Assembly: GCA_900073065.1 (NCBI GenBank)
Contig: FJOG01000001.1
Coordinates: 1,418,033 to 1,430,942, forward strand
Length of the DNA stretch: 12,910 nucleotides
Source: Phialocephala subalpina
Taxonomy: Eukaryota; Ascomycota; Leotiomycetes; Helotiales; Mollisiaceae
Direction: 5' to 3'
Shown: one piece after another, positions 8,548-12,910 of the stretch
How positions within the stretch are numbered: the stretch's first letter is position 1
Layout: each line of letters starts with the position of its first letter
The notes under the pieces: model-generated
Told to the model about the DNA's origin: nothing
Databases searched by the model: none
Seen by the model: only the letters and a program-made list of their open reading frames with translations
Made by a program: the position numbers and the translations under genes

Positions 8548-9109
8548 ATGATTACCCACAGAATTGATTGGCAGTGATGCAATATCATCTCTGCACTCAC
8601 GTCAGAAATGTGTGCGAATGTCCCACGCCGAGTACGAGGCGAATGCACGTCTTATCTAATCGACCTAGTCCCAGTCAAGACAAAGTTCAATGTTTTCATT
8701 GAATGCCAGCGCGATTCGTGCCCCCGCCTCCCTTTTCTCCGCGATTGGACGTAGATTGTGCTAACCAACCCCACACTGACCACGTTGCACTGTCTTGCAT
8801 ATCATCCGTATGCGCCGCATCGCCCCCAAGACAGGTGGAGGCAATGAAATCCCGGGGGGTTAGGGTGGGTTGGCCATCGACACCCCCAAACATTGTTGGA
8901 TCTCAGGAGCCGAAGCGGCGAAATTGTTCTACCGAGCATTACTGTGCATCTCGGTCGATTTCATGTTTTGCGATGGCACGATCTCTGATGGATTTCGCCA
9001 AAGTGCATACCACAATGTTATGCAGCCCTAAGGCACTAAATCGGTTGCTCGGTCACCAACCTAACGCGTGCCACGTCAGGTGCTTCCGTTAATCTACTGC
9101 GTTTTCGTC
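8548..9109. other. Region without a supported gene
   Basis: No confident gene. The ATG at 8548 reads nine codons to a TGA. In the same frame an ATG at 8608 gives a 48-residue open frame to 8754 with four Cys, which is only a weak candidate. CTAAC followed by CACGTCAG at 9061-9079 looks like an intron branch and acceptor and could end a leader intron of the zinc-finger gene, but no matching donor was settled. Other open frames here lack coding character. Confidence 0.4.
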
Positions 9110-9196
9110 ATGTCCCAGTGCGAGAACCTTCATCATCCCCCATATCGTCTGCAATGGAAGAAGCAACCTCGCAAGATGAACGCAAACGACGTTTAA
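9110..9196 (+). promoter_or_regulatory. Upstream ORF overlapping the zinc-finger start
   Basis: ATG 9110 opens a 28-codon frame that ends in TAA at 9194-9196, 40 nt past the main ATG at 9154 and in a different frame. If the transcript starts upstream of 9110, ribosomes that use this ATG would bypass the main start. This would lower translation unless leaky scanning or a downstream transcription start is used. Confidence 0.45.
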
Positions 9197-9912
9197 CATT
9201 CGAACCAGCGAGCGAACGCGGCAGTGACAAACGGCACAGGACATGCTGTCATGGAGAAGATTGCGAATTAACAACCAAAGTATTGGCTCAAGAGTCCACT
9301 ATTCGGAATCTGGCGGGCGTCGTTGAAGATCTACTCGGAAGACTCGCAGCCTTGGAGCAGCCGCCTAGCGCTATCAGCATAGATCATACACGAACAGAGT
9401 CCTCGAAACGACAGAGTTGCCCTGCCGACAACTGTACAAAGGCTTTCGACAGAACAGACCACTTGCATCGGCATATCCGAGGTGTTTATGATGAGCCGCA
9501 TCTGAGCCTCACTCGCGTCCTGGATCAGAAATACTGCGTACTGTGCAAGAAGGATTTTAAACGGCCGTGCGATCTTGTACGCCACGAGAAATCATTCCAT
9601 GACGAGACATACATATCAAGGGCCTATAAGTTCGCCTCTCATCCCGTTGGGCTCGCAGCACCTACACCGCCGGACACTTCCTCAAATGCATCTGCGGATT
9701 GGGACGATCTAGCAAGCGAGTAAGTTCTTCATTCGCATCGACTGATTTCCCAATTTGCTAATCGTAATAGGTCCGAGCAAGAGGACGATGAGGTTTCGGA
9801 AACAAGACCTATCTATGAGGGCACTGCACAGAATGGGACAAATATCCTTTCCGATTTTCTAGATCAGAACATAAGCCTTGCCAACGATCAGCCACACGAG
9901 TTTTCGGCCTGA
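9154..9912 (+). CDS. C2H2 zinc-finger protein, two exons
   Basis: Exons 9154-9719 and 9771-9912 encode 235 residues. The 51-nt intron has donor GTAAGT, branch GCTAAT and a TAG acceptor, and the frame stays open across it. ATG 9154 is the first in-frame ATG. Residues 24-32 are basic. Residues 43-69 form a Leu/Val heptad pattern (L53, V57, L60, L64, L67), suggesting a short coiled coil for dimerisation. Finger 1 has C89, C94, F98, L104 and H107, but the expected second His is Tyr112 (codon TAT, one transition from CAT); H116 lies too far for a standard finger. Finger 2 is complete: C128, C131, F135, L141, H144, H149. The tail is acidic and Ser/Thr-rich. It is likely a nuclear DNA-binding protein; target and pathway are unknown. 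The stop overlaps the end of a candidate convergent minus gene by 25 bp. Confidence 0.9.
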
Positions 9913-10420
9913 ATTGCTCTTTGAAGGCTATTGCGAGCGTCGCACGCGGCATTAAGTAAAGCATCGATAGAGAGGGCTTGACTGTTATATCCAAGAGCGC
10001 ACTTCACAAAGTCAAATAGGGGAACCCGAAGACTGCACAGAAATGACGGCATGAAAGTCATCCGCAATTTGGCGAGGATCTCCTGAGAGTGACCAATTCC
10101 AGTCCCACGGGGCATGGTACCCTGATAGGGGTCGTAGCGCTCGCCAAAGCTCTTGAGCCTTGATGTCGTCCGTCATTTTCAAGGGGTTTTCGCTCTCGTG
10201 CCCGGGGAGATCCCGGCGTCCGCAATGGAGTGTGAAGAGCGTATCGAGATCCGGACGTCCCCCTAATGGGCGTAAGAGAGTTTTGTCATCCTGAACTGGA
10301 ATGAGCGAGCAGATTCGTTCCGACTATGCGGGGTTTGGTGGTGGTCGTTAGCGTATGGTGAGCCTCTGCCTCCCACCACTTAGAATCGATCACGGTCTCG
10401 CGAGAAGCTCCCGATCCCAT
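9888..10420 (-). CDS. Candidate small unknown protein, possibly N-myristoylated; may be a pseudogene
   Basis: Minus-strand ATG 10420-10418 (context CGACATGG) is the first ATG below a TATA box at 10635-10630, behind an ATG-free pyrimidine-rich leader. It starts MGSGAS, which fits the MGxxxS N-myristoylation pattern. A second, fully open frame of 103 codons covers 10323-10012 and a third ends at 9888. One splice model joins 10420-10394, 10323-10094 and 10032-9888 in frame for 133 residues. Its introns of 70 and 61 nt have branch GCTAAC with acceptor TAG, and acceptor TTTCTGTGCAG. The donors (GTGATC, GTCACT) are poor, so one-base frameshifts in a dead gene are an equal alternative. The predicted sequence contains KAQELWRALRPL and a Trp-rich patch, and I recognise no domain. 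The 3' end overlaps the convergent zinc-finger gene by 25 bp. Confidence 0.4.
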
Positions 10421-10640
10421 GTCGGCGACGGTCCAGTGGTGCAAGCTGCAGCGGATAAAAGAGGTCAAGATCAGGCTTCTGTTGGAAGCCCTCAAGGAAA
10501 CTGGGTGCGGGGTTCGAGTCGACGGACGAGGGATGATGAAGAAGGGATGAGGAAGGAGGGATGGTGAAAGAGAGATGATGAAGGGAGATGATGAGGGGAG
10601 GGAATGAGAAGGAGGGGGAAATGATGGGACTTATACATCA
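10421..10640 (-). promoter_or_regulatory. TATA box and pyrimidine-rich leader for the minus-strand candidate gene
   Basis: On the minus strand TATAAG (10635-10630) is followed by a nearly pure C/T tract (about 10620-10529) and no ATG until 10420. This arrangement is typical of fungal promoters and 5' leaders. A CTTTTATCCGCTGCAG at 10459-10444 could be a leader intron acceptor. The tract appears as GA-rich imperfect repeats on the plus strand. Confidence 0.45.
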
Positions 10641-10788
10641 GCGTTCATCGGTGCCCCCCAAGACACTTCAGATTACGAGCACCCTGTGTTTACCGAAGCA
10701 GCATGCAACAACCACCTCCCATGTTGGCTCCACTGAGAGATTTTGCCTCTTTCTCCAAGATACGGCCCAGCGCCAAAGACCCACGCAA

Positions 10789-11205
10789 CTAATTGTTGGT
10801 GATCCTCCTCTTCGACACGCAGCTTGAAGGCGACGCCTCTTCGAAACCACCCACTTTGATCTGCAGCCGCACATTCAGAAGGGTCATGGCATCGAATAAG
10901 TGCTGGCGGATTTTGCGGAGGTCGCTACTGAACATCTGCACCGCCTCTTGCAAGAATGAAGTTATTCTCAGCTGTAGGAGGAGCACCACACCCTCCCTGT
11001 TTTTGGCACCCACTTTGTCACTGACGGCTGATCAGGTGGACCGTATGGGCATGGCACCATCGTGCATATCGGCCAAATCTGCCTTGGATTTGTTCAACCA
11101 GAAGTCAGCCTGGCCAACAAGCTTGAGTCTGAATGACGGACTGAAGCATCCAGATCGAGGGCAGAGAAAATGCGACAGACCTATAAAGTTATGTGGAAAA
11201 GTTTA
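10789..11205 (-). pseudogene. Unknown helical-protein remnant interrupted by one stop
   Basis: The minus frame is open from about 11205 to 10789 except for a TGA at 11034-11032. The lower part contains SFLQEAVQMFSSDLRKIRQH followed by LFDAMTLLNVRLQIKVGG, which reads as amphipathic helix. The upper part contains LVGQADFWLNKSKADLADMH. The composition is convincingly protein-like on both sides of the stop, and the TGA could come from a single CGA-to-TGA change. There is no start and no recognisable domain. A spliced exon or a single-nonsense pseudogene both fit. Confidence 0.35.
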
Positions 11206-12058
11206 GAGAAGTGCATCCGATATCTTCCTTCGTCCATGCTCTGCGGATGTTGGTGCTGCTTCCATGCCCCAAGTGGGAGATTCCGTGATTGAGGGACCCA
11301 AAGCATGACAGCTGAATACAGTATTTGGCCTGAGCCGGCACCTCAATCGCCACTCAGATGAAGGAATCGATGGGCCATTGTCGCCGGACCACGGGCATAA
11401 ATGATGCAGCCACTACCTTCAGAGGGAGGTAGTGCCTCGGTGGTTTATTCTAGGAGCGAAAGCTGAAGAAATGTGTATACATGGCGCTGGGGAGTTTAAG
11501 AGTTGGTGGCAGATGGGTCAGTCGGTTGCTTTCTTCAGCCCCAAAACTCTCAAGTGGTGAGTTGTGGAGCAGTACTGTTATTTGTTCATTCGCGATTCTA
11601 AGAGCAGGGCACCAAAAGTGCCTTCGTACTCTTAGCTTGCTAAGAGAAGAAGGGCTTCGAAGATGCTAACCGAACACACTTTCGAGGGCAAAAATTTGGT
11701 AGCCGAGCTTGAAAAGGAGGGGATATCACGTGATTTGAACCGTCAACGACCCTGGCATTGTTACAAAGTCTTATCAAGGCAGATTTGGTGCTCTCGAGAG
11801 TCCAGTAATGCAATGAGAACAGTCGGATCCCTACTCACGGCCAGCTCAAGTGAAAGTGTCAAGGGTAATGGCGCTGCTTCGGTTATTCAGTGTGGATGGG
11901 GCAGTCCAGTGGCTGAACCGGAGGGCGTGGGGCTTTGGATTCGATGCAATGCATATGCAACGCTGAACTTACCTCCATCCACTACATGAGACTAGGACTC
12001 GGCGAGTGACTTCGTGCATGGTTCTGCATTTGAATGGGGCTAGGGAAGGAGGTGCCAG
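11206..12058. other. Region without a supported gene
   Basis: No gene can be supported. A minus frame from about 11405 to 11205 is open and Ser/Pro-rich but lacks a start. The plus frame at 11663-11989 includes GVGLWIRCNAYA near 11928-11965, similar to GTGVWIRHAYA in the relic at 12226-12507. A perfect 10-bp palindrome ATCACGTGAT with a CACGTG core lies at 11725-11734. Confidence 0.4.
11598..11635. repeat. Nested inverted repeat able to form a hairpin
   Basis: CTAAGAG (11598-11604) pairs with CTCTTAG (11629-11635), and inside it GGCAC (11608-11612) pairs with GTGCC (11618-11622) around a CAAAA loop. Internal loops of 3 and 6 nt separate the stems. It does not fit a tRNA and has no flanking gene to terminate. 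Confidence 0.5.
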
Positions 12059-12111
12059 CCCTTCATCAAGCATGTTCCCTTCATCAGGCGTCTTCCTTCA
12101 TCAAAGGTCTT
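12059..12111. repeat. Three tandem 18-nt imperfect repeats
   Basis: Units at 12059-12076, 12077-12094 and 12095-12111 all begin (C)CCTTCATCA and end in TT, and the third unit is one base shorter. The period is six codons, but no supported reading frame crosses it. Confidence 0.8.
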
Positions 12112-12225
12112 GAATTTCTGCCTACTCTCAGGATAACTCATCATCCCCTTCTATGCGACGGAATGTCGTTGGCCAAGCTCGGGAGTCAATCAGCGATGAG
12201 TACGCATAGAATGAGCAAGAGCTGA

Positions 12226-12507
12226 TCCCTAGTCTTCAACTCCAACATCCCCTCCAAGACTTCAACCACTTTGATTCACCGCATATACGAAGTACATGGC
12301 AGTGCCCACAGCACTGGCATCACTGTCTTGGCCGGTCAAGCCGTTTAAGACCAGGGATATTGGCATGGCGGTCAGGCTATGCCATTTAACGACAAGGGAA
12401 CAGGAGTGTGGATTCGTCATGCGTACGCAAAGGAGGATGCAAAGGGGGGTGTGCAGCGCGGACTGGAAACTCAGGTGATCATCCAAAACCGAGCAGTTCA
12501 GGGATGA
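12226..12507 (+). pseudogene. Unknown coding remnant with a single in-frame stop
   Basis: The frame is open from 12226 to a TGA at 12505 apart from one TAA at 12346-12348. It has protein-like content: GSAHSTGITVLAGQAV before the stop, then DQGYWHGGQAMPFNDKGTGV and WIRHAYAKEDAKGGVQRGLE. No ATG starts it and I do not recognise the family. No intron of normal size removes the stop. A shorter, diverged match lies near 11928-11965. It is probably a dead gene fragment. Confidence 0.4.
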
Positions 12508-12595
12508 GCTGGTGGAAATATTGGATTCCCAACAGTAGGCTAACCTGTGACAGTCCCACTGCAAAGCAAGCCCCTCCATCCTCCAGAACACGCGA

Positions 12596-12910
12596 ATGGC
12601 GGATCTTCGAGATCCTTTCGATCAAGGTTCTTATTGGCAACTCCGTTCGGTGCTGGGAATATCAGACCTGAGTGCCTGAGCGGTGCAGCGGAGCTGAGGA
12701 ACTGCACAAGGCATATTCCTTCGATCGTCACCCACCAACTCCGTGTTTGGAAAGTGAATGGCTCGAGGAGGGCATTCTATCCTTTCTTTACGTACAAGAC
12801 GAGACATCTAGGAGACTCAGAAACGATCATCATTGGAATCCCCAGGCTACAGAGTGGCAAACTTACCTGGTTTTAGGGTCAGCTGTGAGAAACAGGACAG
12901 ACAAGCCTTT
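12596..12910 (+). pseudogene. Partial unknown coding region running off the right edge
   Basis: ATG 12596 opens a protein-like frame (MADLRDPFDQGSYWQLRSVL) to a TGA at 12677. From 12672 another frame is open for 79 codons to the window end, with AEELHKAYSFDRHPP, SEWLEEGILSFLYVQDET and NDHHWNPQATEWQTYLV. The two would join if one base near 12671 were absent. Either this is a one-base frameshift, or 12672 onwards belongs to an exon whose acceptor (for example CAG at 12685-12687) I could not confirm. The family is not recognised. Confidence 0.35.

Noticed and set aside
8853..8873. Telomere-like G-rich GGGTTAGGG stretch
   Set aside because: Only one TTAGGG-like unit in G-rich sequence, with no tandem array.
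8703..9092. Plus-strand 129-codon open frame upstream of the zinc-finger gene
   Set aside because: Composition is random-looking with many Cys and Ser scattered, no motif and no splice relation to 9154 that I could establish.
10428..10525. Possible tRNA: GGTTCGAGTC at about 10511-10520 resembles a B box
   Set aside because: The flanking five bases do not pair into a T stem, no A box sits at the right distance, and no acceptor stem can be drawn.
12059..12111. CRISPR-like array
   Set aside because: Units are contiguous 18-mers without spacers, and the genome is fungal.
12262..12591. Minus-strand 109-codon open frame
   Set aside because: The plus strand of the same DNA reads far more protein-like, and the minus frame is Cys/Leu/Ser mixed with no domain.
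1..12910. Transposon or retroelement origin of the chromo-like family
   Set aside because: Chromodomains occur in retroelement integrases, but I see no reverse transcriptase, integrase core, transposase motif, terminal repeats or target duplications around either copy.

Overview
The window looks like nuclear DNA of a filamentous ascomycete fungus. Coding sequence is split by very short introns (49-57 nt in the four confident splice sets) with GT...AG ends and CTAAC/CTGAC-type branch sites. Leaders are pyrimidine-rich, and genes lie on both strands with no operon-like packing. Domain combinations (FHA plus kinase, chromo-like plus AT-hook, SANT/Myb relic, C2H2 finger) fit Pezizomycotina, perhaps Eurotiales, but the sequence alone does not fix the genus.

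Left block, 1-3368. An intact four-exon gene (124-1634, +) encodes a nuclear-type protein with an acidic segment, basic NLS-like stretch, degenerate chromodomain and C-terminal AT-hook. A broken paralogue (about 2235-2984, +) repeats the chromo-like segment at about 89% nucleotide identity and keeps a SANT/Myb-like tail that the intact gene lacks. Between them is diffuse coding-like debris and an (ATG)12 microsatellite.

Central block, 3369-7377. A two-exon FHA-domain serine/threonine kinase with all catalytic residues (3369-5270, -) is divergent from a single-exon AT-hook protein (5758-7377, +). They share a 487-bp promoter region. The AT-hook protein contains a duplicated Trp-rich module that I cannot assign to a named family.

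Right block, 7378-12910. An open frame follows the AT-hook gene's stop in the same frame and then breaks (7387-7931). A C2H2/coiled-coil relic lies on the minus strand (7889-8314). An intact two-exon C2H2 zinc-finger gene occupies 9154-9912 (+), with one zinc ligand of finger 1 apparently replaced by Tyr and an overlapping upstream ORF. A candidate minus-strand gene (9888-10420) has a TATA box and an ATG-free leader. The remainder is mostly gene relics: 10789-11205 (-), 12226-12507 (+) and an open frame running off the right edge (12596-12910, +), with short tandem repeats and no recognisable transposase, reverse transcriptase, tRNA or rRNA.

Taken together this is a lineage-specific, decay-rich region holding four confident genes. 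All four are probably nuclear: two AT-hook proteins, one zinc-finger protein and one phospho-threonine-reading kinase. A functional link among them is inference only; the divergent kinase/AT-hook pair is the best place to look for one.
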